Source of the DNA: Candidatus Desulfatibia vada
GTDB taxonomy: Bacteria > Desulfobacterota > Desulfobacteria > Desulfobacterales > UBA11574
Direction of reading: 5' to 3'
Length of the DNA stretch: 38,869 bases
Assembly (NCBI GenBank): GCA_014383215.1
Contig: JACNIG010000287.1
Location: 1-38,869, forward strand
Part shown: in pieces, positions 1 through 8,594 of the stretch
Layout: each line of letters starts with the position of its first letter
How positions within the stretch are numbered: the stretch's first letter is position 1
Notes under the pieces: model-generated
What the model saw: only the letters and a program-made list of their open reading frames with translations
Databases searched by the model: none
Told to the model about the DNA's origin: nothing
Made by a program: the position numbers and the translations under genes

Positions 1-431
1 TGGGTCTGCTGGCGGAGTTCCTGAACCGTATCACGCCGTTTGGTAAAATCTTTGATCTTGTCACCGGTGATGTCCAGTGTCAGCCGGTTTGCATCGAAAG
101 CTTTTTCCAGGTAAGTGACGGGTGTCGTCGGTTGGAGGAGAAGATTGCTGAGGGCCGAATTTTGGATATTGTAGGCATTAATTTCTATATAAACGGCTTT
201 CTGTATGATGTCGAGACGACCAATTCGTTTATTTAACTCCTCCAAGGCGCCGGTTTCCACCTGAACAGCGTTATTGATGGCTTGCAACAGCTCGGTGCTG
301 CTGTATTCCGGGCCTTTCCCCAACGTCTCTTTGTCTGCCTCCGTTCCAGCCGTAACGGCTGGGGCAAACAACAACAAAAATAAAAGATACGCCCACAGAA
401 TTCCGTATTTAAATCTTTGACGCTGAACCAT
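1..431 (-). CDS. Exported coiled-coil protein, N-terminal part (possible MscS-type channel N-domain)
   Basis: This open frame runs off the left edge and is absent from the ORF track because it has no stop in the window. Translation from the ATG at 431 gives 143 codons. AAGGAG lies about 8 bases before the ATG, which fixes the start. The N-terminus is basic then strongly hydrophobic (WAYLLFLLLFAPAVTA), a clear signal peptide with an AxA-like cleavage site near residue 28. After it come acidic and amphipathic stretches with heptad character (VETGALEELNKRIGRLD). In Desulfobacterota such periplasmic helical N-domains often precede MscS-type mechanosensitive channels, but no channel segment is visible here, so that identity is only a guess. 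It lies downstream of corA on the same strand after a 245-base gap in which I see no gene or clear terminator. Confidence 0.7.
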   Translation of the reverse strand, partial: MVQRQRFKYGILWAYLLFLLLFAPAVTAGTEADKETLGKGPEYSSTELLQAINNAVQVETGALEELNKRIGRLDIIQKAVYIEINAYNIQNSALSNLLLQPTTPVTYLEKAFDANRLTLDITGDKIKDFTKRRDTVQELRQQT

Positions 432-676
432 TACCGCAACTCCTTGTTTACCCGCAAATCCGGTGAATAAATTATCTTGTTTTTAAAGTCATTAAAACCC
501 TTATGGCGTCAGAACTCGATTATAGCGGTTTCCATAAATATGTTCCGATTAATTCATTTCCTGCAAGTTTGTTAGAGTTCAGCGGAAATCTCGCATCAGC
601 GGGGCTGCCTGCAGGGAGCTTCAAAATCGCTATAGCTGTTATACTACAGCCGCAAACGGTTGATGAAAAATCCGGG

Positions 677-1741
677 TTAGAGCCATTTTTTGCGCTTGAA
701 GAAAAAGATCATGCCAAGCACGGTGCCGCCGATAAGGCTCCAGACAGCCGGATATCCCCATTTCCAATCGAGCTCCGGCATGTATTTGAAATTCATGCCG
801 TAAATGCCGGCCACAAAGGTGATCGGAATAAAGATGGTGGCCATAATGGTCAGAACCTTCATGACCTCGTTCATCCGGTTGCTGACGGTAGAAAGATATA
901 GATCCAGCATACCCGAAAGAACGTCTCGATACGATTCAATCGTATCGACAATCTGAATGGTGTGGTCATAAACGTCTCTGAAGAACACGCCGGTGTCTTC
1001 TTGCATCAGAGTCAGTTCTCCCTTTGCAACCGTGTTGATCACTTCGCGGATCGGCCACACTTGCTTGCGCAGGTAGATCAACTCGCGCTTCAAATCATGA
1101 ATGCTCTGCATGGTGTCCGCTGTGGGTTCCGCCAGCAGGTCTTCTTCCAGAGATTCTATGGTTGCACCGACGGTTTCCAAGATTACGAAGTAGTGGTCCA
1201 CAACGGCGTCGATCAGCGCATAGGCCAGATAGTCGACGCCGCTTTTGCGAATGCGGCCCCTGCCCTTGCGGATGCGTTCCCGGACGGGCTCAAACACGTC
1301 TCCCGGGGCTTCCTGAAAGGATATCAGAAAATTGTTTCCGACCACCAGGCTGACCTGTTCGGATCGAATTTCATCGGTCTCTTTGTCCACATGGAGCATC
1401 TTGAGGACGAGGTAGATGTAGTCAGCGAACTCTTCCACCTTGGGTCGCTGCCCGGTGTTGACGATATCCTCCAGGGTTAAGGGGTGGATATTGAAATGGC
1501 GACCGATCTTTTCAATCAGCTCGATATCGTGCATACCGTCGATATTGAGCCAGGTCGTGGTCGGGAAATCTTTGAAAGGAAACGCATCCTCAATGATTTC
1601 AAGTTCCTGCTCGCGGAGCTGATCGGCAACATAATCCACAACGGTGATGCGGGCCCGGTCGGTTTTTTTTTCGCCGATGTGCACCAGCGTGCCCGGGGCC
1701 GTTCCTGATTTTTTGGATACTTTCTTGGTGAATTTGAGCAT
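677..1741 (-). CDS. corA: CorA family Mg2+/Co2+ channel
   Basis: Inner-membrane divalent cation channel of the CorA family, 354 residues, which is a normal length. The long N-terminal part is the cytoplasmic alpha/beta and coiled-coil funnel. The last 60 or so residues hold the two membrane helices, with the signature YGMNF at the end of the first, the short MPEL periplasmic loop and a basic C-terminus (FKRKKWL). The ORF track starts 9 codons earlier. I choose MLKFTKK because GGAGGT sits 8 bases before that ATG and the extra residues have no ribosome binding site. It follows the SLC12-like transporter with 61 bases between, so the two may be co-transcribed. Family is certain; whether Mg2+, Co2+ or Ni2+ is the physiological ion cannot be read from the sequence. 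Confidence 0.95.
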   Translation of the reverse strand: MLKFTKKVSKKSGTAPGTLVHIGEKKTDRARITVVDYVADQLREQELEIIEDAFPFKDFPTTTWLNIDGMHDIELIEKIGRHFNIHPLTLEDIVNTGQRPKVEEFADYIYLVLKMLHVDKETDEIRSEQVSLVVGNNFLISFQEAPGDVFEPVRERIRKGRGRIRKSGVDYLAYALIDAVVDHYFVILETVGATIESLEEDLLAEPTADTMQSIHDLKRELIYLRKQVWPIREVINTVAKGELTLMQEDTGVFFRDVYDHTIQIVDTIESYRDVLSGMLDLYLSTVSNRMNEVMKVLTIMATIFIPITFVAGIYGMNFKYMPELDWKWGYPAVWSLIGGTVLGMIFFFKRKKWL

Positions 1742-1802
1742 TTGAATACACCTCCAGTTAGCGTTCATACCACAAAACTATTTTTTTCCGCTTCCGAGGC
1801 AA

Positions 1803-4358
1803 TTAATTGTCACCCGTGTCTGTCTTTACACCTAAGGCCGCTGCGTCTTTGGCGGCATCCCGGACCTTGGCACCGGCCTTGGCCGCTTTCCGGAAAGCTT
1901 TTTCCGCTTCGACTTCGGCCCTGTGTGCTTCGTCTTCCAGGCGGGACAATTTTTCCTGATTTTCTTTTGACGATTCGGCCGCTTGGAACTCCATCACTTT
2001 AGCTTTGGCCGCTTCAGCGATCTTAAGGGCGGCTTCGGCATCTTGTTGAGCCTCTGCGGCCTTTTTATCGGCCTCAGCCAGGGCATCTTGGGCTGCCGCC
2101 ATCTCTGCGGCGGTTCCCTCTTCGGGTTCGGCATCCAGTTCGATGTCTTCGGACGCCAGCACCATTGCGGCCGTGGGTAGCCGCAGCAGCAGTTCCTCCA
2201 CGGGGTTGCTGACAGGGCCGGCGATGCGATCACCCTTGAGACGAAACGGGAAATATACCAGCGAGGCGTCCGCCGAAATGTCCGCTACTTTATCAAGATC
2301 TGAATTTGAAACAATTATTGATTCAGCTTCGATACGCGCCTCATCCAGAATCTCCATCAGATGTTGGGTGTTTTCCTGAGAATCGTTTTCATAATTTATC
2401 GCCAGAACCCGAATCGCGGCCTCATCCCAGGGTTCGCTGCGCGTCATCAAATAGGCGAGCAAGAGCATCAGCCGGCTGGTGGCATCCCCCTGCCACCAGA
2501 CGTCAATGCGGCGGCTTTCCGGGGTCTTCTCCATCAGGGTCTGCCACCTTTTTTCATCGGTGTGAAGGACAACGATGTTGCAGCCAATCCGGTAGACCAT
2601 CCGCAGGTGGCGTCCGAATAAAATTTCTTTGAACCTGAAAGCAAACGGTGAATCCTGATTAAGCCAGTTCAAAAGGATGGTGTTGGCTCTTAATGGGCCG
2701 ATGCCATAGGCTTGAAGCAGTGCATTCAAACCCATATCAAAATCCGGAGCGACCATTACCAGGGGGAAAGCAGGCAGACCGGTTGTTTGAATATCCCGGC
2801 GAAGCTCGTTTTCGACCTCCATGCGCTCCCTGAAAGCTTTAGCGCCGGTTCCTTCAAGGATGTGGACCACTGTGGTCATCCCGCTGCGCCCTTCGAGCCA
2901 GGAGGAAAAACGAACCAGCCGGGTGCGTCGCTGGGGTTCGCTGGTAAAAGCCAGAATCTGGGGACGCCAGTCGCGCGGATGCTCGGGTTCGGCTGCCGCC
3001 GCCAATATGTTCTCCCGTATGCGCTGAAGGCTGTGGGCCCGGCGGCTGTCGGCCCAGCGCGCCGGGCCGGCCGTGCGCTTCAGGTACTGATGGATGGCAA
3101 ACAGGATGGACACGGCAACGATGCCGGTCTTGAGGTCGATGGCCAACATGGCAAACAGGCAGGCCAAAAATCCCAGCAGGCTGAGACGCTGGTCGAACCA
3201 TTTGAATCTGGGCCGGAACGAAGGGCTGGCCGCCCTTGCTTCGAAATAAGTGGCATAATTCAAAAGGCCATAGGATATGAGAAAGAACATGGACACCACT
3301 GCGGCGACAACATTCAGGCTGCCCATTGAAATGGTTAACAAAGCAATGCCGGCTGCCAGCAGTACCCCGCGGCGCGGGTTGCCGGAGGGGCCCGCGCCCT
3401 TGGCAAACGGAAGCAGGAAAAGGAAAATGCGATCTGCGGCCAAAGATTGCAGAATGCGCGGCGCACCCAGAAACGATGCCATGGCCGATGAAAGCGTTGC
3501 CGCAATCACGCCGGCATCGATCAGCGGTTCGAATAGGGCAATCCGCTGCATGGCACCGGTGTTCGCCAAAGTCTCGTTGGACAAGACGCCCGCATACACC
3601 AGCGCCACTCCAAAATAAACCAGAATCGACACTCCCACCGCCATAAACGTTCCCAGAGGAAGGCTTTTGCCCGGGTCTTTTAACTCGCCGGACATGCTGA
3701 CCCCTTGCGTAAAACCGGTTACGGCCGGAAAAAAAATGGCGAACAACAACCAGAAATCAGGGCTGCCGGCCGGTGCCGCCCAGTTCTGGACAAATCTTGC
3801 ACTTTCCCATCGTGGAATGCCCCCGGCAAAAAAGGATAACAGGGCGGCTGCCAGCAGCGCCATGACTACGTACTGGAAGCGGGTAGCCCAGTCAGCCCCC
3901 AGCCAGGCAAAGATGAACAGAAAACAAACCGCAGCAACAGCAACCATTTGCGGCGTTAAAAGAATCTCTTCGCTCGGCAGCATGTCAACCATAACCTCTC
4001 CAAACCCGATGCAGTAAAATGCAATGGATACGGACTGCGCCAGGAATAGGACGAGGCCGATGGCACCTCCGAACTCGAGTCCCAGTGTGCGTGATATCAG
4101 GTAATAATCGCCGCCGCCTTTGACCTTGAGGTTGGTGGCGATGGCCGACAAAGAGACGCTGGTCAATACCGAAATCACATTGGCCAGGCCGATGATAAGC
4201 AGCGCCCGACCGAATCCCGCATTACCCACAACGTAATCCAGCCTGAGAAAAAGGATGATGCCCAGAATAGTCAGCACGCTCGGGGTGAACACACCGGCAA
4301 AGGTTCCCAGCGTACCGGTTGGCTGCTTTGCTACAGGCTTTTGAGAACTGCGCGACAC
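1803..4358 (-). CDS. APC-superfamily transporter, SLC12 (cation-chloride cotransporter)-like, with coiled-coil tail
   Basis: A large 851-residue membrane transporter. The first 450 residues hold about twelve hydrophobic helices and open with GTFAGVFTPSVLTILGIILF, the unwound first-helix region typical of eukaryotic-like cation-chloride cotransporters in the amino acid-polyamine-cation superfamily. Next comes a soluble domain of about 280 residues, as in SLC12 C-termini. The last 110 residues are Ala/Glu/Lys rich (AAAQDALAEADKKAAEAQQD) and should form a long coiled coil, which is not usual for the family. The start is GTG, preceded by AAGGA at 7 bases; nearby ATGs are in another frame. Substrate is unknown: amino acid permease and K+/Cl- cotransport are both possible. 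CorA follows 61 bases downstream, which fits an ion-homeostasis pair. Confidence 0.85.
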   Translation of the reverse strand: MSRSSQKPVAKQPTGTLGTFAGVFTPSVLTILGIILFLRLDYVVGNAGFGRALLIIGLANVISVLTSVSLSAIATNLKVKGGGDYYLISRTLGLEFGGAIGLVLFLAQSVSIAFYCIGFGEVMVDMLPSEEILLTPQMVAVAAVCFLFIFAWLGADWATRFQYVVMALLAAALLSFFAGGIPRWESARFVQNWAAPAGSPDFWLLFAIFFPAVTGFTQGVSMSGELKDPGKSLPLGTFMAVGVSILVYFGVALVYAGVLSNETLANTGAMQRIALFEPLIDAGVIAATLSSAMASFLGAPRILQSLAADRIFLFLLPFAKGAGPSGNPRRGVLLAAGIALLTISMGSLNVVAAVVSMFFLISYGLLNYATYFEARAASPSFRPRFKWFDQRLSLLGFLACLFAMLAIDLKTGIVAVSILFAIHQYLKRTAGPARWADSRRAHSLQRIRENILAAAAEPEHPRDWRPQILAFTSEPQRRTRLVRFSSWLEGRSGMTTVVHILEGTGAKAFRERMEVENELRRDIQTTGLPAFPLVMVAPDFDMGLNALLQAYGIGPLRANTILLNWLNQDSPFAFRFKEILFGRHLRMVYRIGCNIVVLHTDEKRWQTLMEKTPESRRIDVWWQGDATSRLMLLLAYLMTRSEPWDEAAIRVLAINYENDSQENTQHLMEILDEARIEAESIIVSNSDLDKVADISADASLVYFPFRLKGDRIAGPVSNPVEELLLRLPTAAMVLASEDIELDAEPEEGTAAEMAAAQDALAEADKKAAEAQQDAEAALKIAEAAKAKVMEFQAAESSKENQEKLSRLEDEAHRAEVEAEKAFRKAAKAGAKVRDAAKDAAALGVKTDTGDN

Positions 4359-4379
4359 ATCATTATCCTTAAATTTGCA

Positions 4380-4976
4380 TTACAACTCGTTCAACCACGG
4401 CACCAGCTTTATTCGCGGGCGAAATGTTCCCAAGGTTTTATGAAAAATTTCCCGGTAGTTTTCGTAATAGGTCTGGTTGACATACATCAAGCGAACGTAG
4501 TGGGGGCTCAGTTTTTGCAGCTCAATGTAAAAGGAAGCCTGCTGCCACAAAGCATACGCGTAACTGACGGATGAATCTTCGCCCATCAAGCTGTCTTTAA
4601 CCAAGTTATACTTCCGGTTGAGTTCGGCCTTAACGTCCGGAAGCACTCGGGGCTCCAGCCCCGCAATGACGGCTTCCAGTATCATTTTGTCGTTAAAAAA
4701 CAGGTAAAGGGTTCTGAGTCCTTCCTTTTCGCGGGGTTTTACCCTCAGAAAGGTGTTGCGTCCGGCCTGTGGAGAATTTTTTTTGACCGGGGCATCCCCC
4801 TTTTTTTCGAACTCCTCATAACCCCATGCCCTTTGTTCCAGCAGGTTTAAGACATCATTGTAAAGCGCCTGATCCAACGCCAGGCCGAAAGGTTTCGGTG
4901 GACCGGCGGCAATGACAGGGCTAAGAGAAATCAACAGAACCGACAATCCTAAAAGTAATGAAAAGAACTTTTTCAT
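4380..4976 (-). CDS. Exported protein of unknown function
   Basis: A 198-residue protein that I do not recognise. It starts MKKFFSLLLGLSVLLISLSPVIAAG, a standard signal peptide with predicted cleavage after AxA-like residues near position 24, so it is likely periplasmic. The mature part is mixed charged and aromatic and has no cysteines or obvious repeats. A segment around residues 60-140 is compatible with a small alpha/beta domain. AAAGGA lies 8 bases before the ATG. It ends 21 bases before the GTG of the SLC12-like transporter and may share its transcript. The terminator of the upstream VWA-OmpA gene separates it from that gene, so this gene may start its own unit. Confidence 0.75.
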   Translation of the reverse strand: MKKFFSLLLGLSVLLISLSPVIAAGPPKPFGLALDQALYNDVLNLLEQRAWGYEEFEKKGDAPVKKNSPQAGRNTFLRVKPREKEGLRTLYLFFNDKMILEAVIAGLEPRVLPDVKAELNRKYNLVKDSLMGEDSSVSYAYALWQQASFYIELQKLSPHYVRLMYVNQTYYENYREIFHKTLGTFRPRIKLVPWLNEL

Positions 4977-5014
4977 GCTGTCAATCCTTTATCAATGGAT
5001 AGGTTGATTGTTTG

Positions 5015-5044
5015 AAAAAACCGTCCCGCTCTGTGAGCGGGACG
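5015..5044 (-). terminator. Rho-independent terminator of the VWA-OmpA gene
   Basis: A perfect 10-bp stem (CGTCCCGCTC / GAGCGGGACG) with a 3-base loop, read on the minus strand and followed by six T residues. It lies about 63 bases after the stop of the VWA-OmpA gene. Confidence 0.9.
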
Positions 5045-5107
5045 ATGACTAACGCTACGATTAAAGCACTGACGTGCTTTTGAGGGGATATTGAACAACA
5101 CGGTCCT

Positions 5108-6193
5108 TTAATCCAATCCCATCACGAGGCATTCCACCCGCCGGTTTTGCTGACGACCTTCAGGCGTGTCGTTGCCGGCAACCGGATCGAGTTCTCCGTA
5201 CCATTGGGTGACAATCCGGCCAATACCAATTTTAAAGTTGGCGATCAGATACGCTTGAACGCTTTCAGCTCTTCGTCGCGACAGCCCCAGGTTATACTCG
5301 GCAGGGCCAAAACTGTCCGCAAAACCGGTCAAGACGGTATAGGTTTTGGGGTTGTCCTGGAGAAATTTTCCCAGTTCATTCAGTTCCTGATATTTGTCCG
5401 GACGAACCTCGGCACGGTCGAAATCAAAAAGAATGTGATTTATCTCAAAATCGGCCACACGCTCCAGTGTTGAAACATACGGTATGGCCTCCGTATCGAT
5501 GACAAAAAGCGCCCCGGCCAAATAAACGGGATTGGCAAATACCAGCTCAAAAGGAACCACGCGTGAACACTCGTTGACAGAAGCTACTGCTTTCAAGATC
5601 TTTTTCTGGAGGTCGCCTTCGGCCAAACTGACAATGAAAAAGCATACATCATACTTTTCAGCCAGTTCTTTGGCTTTAACCCACGGCTTCTTGGATCCCG
5701 ACATATCGCTGTAAGTGCCGTCCGTGAATAAAAACACCACGGTTTCTCCTGAAAGTCCCGCCAGGACCTTATCCAATTTATGAAGCCCCTGCTGAAGCAA
5801 CGTCGGCCCCTTTGGTCCCGGCGGCAACTGCTCTATGGCCTTGGCAAATTTCTCCCGGTCGTACGGCTGCATGGCATAAACCGCTTTGAACGGTGTGAAC
5901 AGATACAGGCCGCCCATGTACCCCAGATCCGGAAGCATCTCGTTTTTTTCTTTTAGCAGCTCTATAGCGGCTTCATATCTTGTCAAATTGGTGTTTTTAT
6001 ACGATTTTTTCATCGAGCTGGAGCTGTCAAAGATAACGATAAAATTGTCGGCCGTTTGAATAATCTTCTCGGTTACGGCAACGACGGACACTTCTTCCTT
6101 TTCAATCTTAACTTCGGCCGCAAAAGTGTTTACAGCAAAAATACTTAAAAAAAGCATGACAACAACCAGCGAAATCTCCAATAAATTTTTCAT
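5108..6193 (-). CDS. VWA domain plus OmpA-like peptidoglycan-binding protein
   Basis: A 361-residue envelope protein. Residues 1-26 form a signal peptide ending in TFAA. Residues 50-230 form a von Willebrand factor A domain with the metal-ion adhesion motif DxSxS at Asp56, Ser58 and Ser60 and a later conserved threonine/aspartate region (VFLFTDGTYSDM). Residues 248-358 form an OmpA_C domain with ILFDFDRAEVRP at its start and the peptidoglycan-binding NLGLSRRRAESV segment. OmpA domains of this type anchor a protein to diaminopimelate in the cell wall, while VWA domains bind protein partners through Mg2+. I infer an anchored periplasmic scaffold. GGGAGA lies 5 bases before the ATG. It stands alone between a terminator and a 243-base gap. 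Confidence 0.9.
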   Translation of the reverse strand: MKNLLEISLVVVMLFLSIFAVNTFAAEVKIEKEEVSVVAVTEKIIQTADNFIVIFDSSSSMKKSYKNTNLTRYEAAIELLKEKNEMLPDLGYMGGLYLFTPFKAVYAMQPYDREKFAKAIEQLPPGPKGPTLLQQGLHKLDKVLAGLSGETVVFLFTDGTYSDMSGSKKPWVKAKELAEKYDVCFFIVSLAEGDLQKKILKAVASVNECSRVVPFELVFANPVYLAGALFVIDTEAIPYVSTLERVADFEINHILFDFDRAEVRPDKYQELNELGKFLQDNPKTYTVLTGFADSFGPAEYNLGLSRRRAESVQAYLIANFKIGIGRIVTQWYGELDPVAGNDTPEGRQQNRRVECLVMGLD

Positions 6194-6436
6194 AATCTCT
6201 CCCTTCTTATCATATTGAAAAATGTTTAAATCCCCAAAAAAGTTGTGTTGTTATTAATCTATGCTCCCTTCTGAAGGTCAACAGGACTTGCCCGGATATT
6301 TCACGCGCCTGATGCATTCATTTGCAAGGCATTCTGGAGCGCAGCTGTAGCTTTCTAACACCAGGACCTGATAACGTGGCAAATGTATGCATCAGGCAGC
6401 ACCCCAAGGGTGAAAATTTTTCATGAAATATTCGGG
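6194..6436. other. Intergenic stretch with a long-spaced inverted repeat
   Basis: The 243 bases between the glycosyltransferase stop and the start of the VWA-OmpA gene hold no open frame I would support. They must contain the promoter of the VWA-OmpA gene, but I cannot place it firmly. The only clear structure is the inverted repeat at 6307-6397, listed separately. Confidence 0.6.
6307..6397. repeat. 19-bp inverted repeat spanning 91 bp
   Basis: GCCTGATGCATTCATTTGC at 6307-6325 faces GCAAATGTATGCATCAGGC at 6379-6397 with one mismatch in 19. The inner 53 bases are not obviously paired. No T-run follows on either strand, so it is not a simple terminator. The symmetry fits a miniature transposable element or a folded non-coding RNA. 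Confidence 0.75.
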
Positions 6437-7699
6437 TTAAACTTCCATGCCGAAAAAATTGGTCATCAGGGTATTCAGCCATCTTTTAAGGACCGCATAA
6501 GAATAATATCGGGTGGCCACCTGGTAGTTGTGGTTGACCATTTGTTCTTTGAGCTCGGGAGAAGAGAGCACTTCTTTTACTCTCTGCACGGTTTTTTGGG
6601 TCAGAAAACCGTCCATGGCAATCAGGTCAAAACCCTTGGGCTCGATGTCGCGCACAAATGTGGCATAGCGATTGATGAGCATCGGTTTTTTGCAATAAAC
6701 GGCTTCCAGAAAGGCATTGCCGAAGCCTTCATACAGGCTGGGATAGGTTACAAAGTCGGCACAAGGATACACATCAAAAAGCGTATATTCCGATTTGATT
6801 CCACCCAGCTCGTTCCATGGATCCCGCATGCACATGCCCAAGAAACGAAGATCCACACCGCTTTCTTGGGCCTCTGCTCTGAGCCATTCGGCATATTCAT
6901 AGCCCTCGTCGCCGGCTTCGTGGGAAATAACCAGCTTGCAGCGCGGGTCTTGCAAATCTTTGACCAACTCAATAGCATGCTCGATTCCCTTGCGCTGGAC
7001 GATGCGGGTGGGCTGTAGAATCATAATATCATCGGTGTTTAAGCCGATGGTTCGTCGCAGGTTTAGGGTTTTTTCTTTATCTATCCGGAGTGGGTTGTCA
7101 AAATCGAGAATATTGGGAATGATGATAGACGCAATGCCGGTGCGCAGCGCAAGCTCTTCCTGGGCTGCGGAGCTTATGACCACATGTTCCATGTTGGGCA
7201 GATTCGGCGGAAAGGACATGCGCAGATAGTCTCCCACGGCACTAACGGCAAACCTCGTCCGCTCCCAGTAAAAATCATGATGGTGGGCAATGGTGGGTAT
7301 CTGGGTTTCGGCAATAATTTCGGTGATGGCAATCCCCAGGGGAACATGCATCGGAATGGTCAGTGCATTTTGGGGTACCAGCAGATCGATGGAAAACTTT
7401 TCGATGAATTCTTTGATGCGGTTTTTAAGTAGTATTTTCAGACTATGAATCTTGTCGGTGACCTCAGATGATCGTGCTTTTTTTCCTATGATGCGGTTAT
7501 TGATCCATTGGTTCTGTTCGTTCTGAAAAAAGGCTTCGGGTACCAGCATGCTCCTGTTCTGAGCCTTGTCCAACTGGCCGGCAAACCAGAAGCATTGGTG
7601 CCCCATCTGCCTGAACACCTGAGCCCATTTGCTGGCTTCCAGGGTGACGCCGTCGGTTCCGGCAAACCGCGTGGAGATAAATCCGATATTTTTACTCAT
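6437..7699 (-). CDS. GT4-type glycosyltransferase
   Basis: A 420-residue GT-B fold glycosyltransferase. The N-terminal half binds the acceptor and begins NIGFISTRFAGTDGVTLEAS, with the glycine-rich loop that family-4 enzymes use. The C-terminal half carries the nucleotide-sugar site with the EX7E motif (EGFGNAFLE). The start MSKNIGF is chosen over the track start 11 codons upstream because AAGGAG sits 8 bases before this ATG. Enzymes with this N-terminal signature act on nucleotide-activated sugars in retaining reactions, but the sugar and acceptor cannot be told. No other sugar genes are nearby, and the terminator hairpin at 7803-7831 isolates it from the gene upstream. Confidence 0.85.
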   Translation of the reverse strand: MSKNIGFISTRFAGTDGVTLEASKWAQVFRQMGHQCFWFAGQLDKAQNRSMLVPEAFFQNEQNQWINNRIIGKKARSSEVTDKIHSLKILLKNRIKEFIEKFSIDLLVPQNALTIPMHVPLGIAITEIIAETQIPTIAHHHDFYWERTRFAVSAVGDYLRMSFPPNLPNMEHVVISSAAQEELALRTGIASIIIPNILDFDNPLRIDKEKTLNLRRTIGLNTDDIMILQPTRIVQRKGIEHAIELVKDLQDPRCKLVISHEAGDEGYEYAEWLRAEAQESGVDLRFLGMCMRDPWNELGGIKSEYTLFDVYPCADFVTYPSLYEGFGNAFLEAVYCKKPMLINRYATFVRDIEPKGFDLIAMDGFLTQKTVQRVKEVLSSPELKEQMVNHNYQVATRYYSYAVLKRWLNTLMTNFFGMEV

Positions 7700-7802
7700 G
7701 CCAAATTCTCCTTGCTGCCAAATTAATCTCAATCAGCCATAGAATTCAGCATAGTAACAAAATGTTAAATATTCAACTACCGATAGATAGTTTATCATAA
7801 TA

Positions 7803-7831
7803 AAAAATGCCGGAGGTCATCCGGCATTTTT
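7803..7831 (-). terminator. Bidirectional-looking terminator hairpin
   Basis: AAAAATGCCGGA and TCCGGCATTTTT pair perfectly around a 5-base loop. On the minus strand the stem ends in a T-run 55 bases after the stop of the 97-residue gene. The symmetric A/T tails would also allow termination on the plus strand. Confidence 0.88.
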
Positions 7832-7885
7832 CATTTCAAGGCACCAACCGGTTTTCGTGGGATGCAGGTTTTGCAATCCTTCCGG

Positions 7886-8179
7886 CTATTCTGCTTGTTT
7901 ATCTTCCAGTACCACATACGAGGTGACTTTAATGATTTTTACCTCGTCTTCCTCCGCAACAGTGCCCGTTACCTCCACCTTTTTGCCGGTTTGCTCCAGC
8001 AGTTCGTTTCCCATATCAGTGTCCGCAACCTCGTAAACTACACCCATATCTGTTACGACCTGGTAGCTATCGGTGACCTCGCCGATAAACGTCATTTCCA
8101 CCTCCACGGCCAAGACCGGAGCTGCCAACATCAGGACCAATATTGATACCGCCAAAATCCTAAAAGCTGTATTTTTCAT
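7886..8179 (-). CDS. Small exported protein, OB-fold-like
   Basis: A 97-residue protein with a signal peptide (ILAVSILVLMLAAPVLA) cleaved near residue 24. The mature 73 residues show beta-rich segments such as TFIGEVTDSYQVV and KKVEVTGTVAEE, reminiscent of small OB-fold domains. This is a pattern judgement, not a family match. AAGGA lies 8 bases before the ATG, and a terminator follows, so it is a one-gene unit. The cytoplasmic 88-residue protein at 12581-12847 has a similar beta pattern (KVKVNGKVFER), but I cannot show homology. Function unknown. Confidence 0.75.
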   Translation of the reverse strand: MKNTAFRILAVSILVLMLAAPVLAVEVEMTFIGEVTDSYQVVTDMGVVYEVADTDMGNELLEQTGKKVEVTGTVAEEDEVKIIKVTSYVVLEDKQAE

Positions 8180-8415
8180 TGTCTCATTCCTTTCCTAAGT
8201 AAAAAATGGTTTTTCCTCCAAAGAGAGTCCTCTCTCTTGACGTATTTAAAGTAAAAGCAAAGTGCGTGCCAAAGCGTAACCATCTTAATTAACATCAATA
8301 TTTTATACATCCCCTGGATGTCGGAATTTAATGTTCCGATTGTACTCAAATGATGTGAATAGTTTTGGCTTAAATCCATATATATTCCATGATTAAAGGG
8401 ATATAGCTATAAGAA

Positions 8416-8443
8416 CCGGCAGTTCTTGGTTTGTGTTTGCCGG
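8416..8443. repeat. Small inverted repeats in the promoter region of the sigma-54 activator gene
   Basis: CCGGCA at 8416-8421 faces TGCCGG at 8438-8443, and it overlaps the shorter palindrome AAGAACCGGCAGTTCTT at 8411-8427. A third one, GTATGCTGTGCATAC, lies at 8542-8556, about 40 bases before the start. They are candidate operator sites in a 415-base divergent gap, but short palindromes also arise by chance. Confidence 0.4.
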
Positions 8444-8594
8444 AACTTCAAGTTCACTTTTGGAGCTTTAATATGTGTTTTTTGTTGAAATTTGCTGTTT
8501 CCAATACTATATGCTTAATCAAAATCGATTCATGCTTTTTTGTATGCTGTGCATACCACGACTCCGTTATTTTGTTTAATTGGAAAGGTCCGTC

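Noticed and set aside
6307-6397. Integron attC site
   Set aside because: The paired arms are long and simple, no core RYYYAAC/GTTRRRY pair lies at the ends, and there is no cassette or integrase nearby.
8176-8379. 67-residue minus-strand ORF upstream of the small exported protein
   Set aside because: It overlaps the ribosome binding site and start of the supported gene and has no recognisable features.
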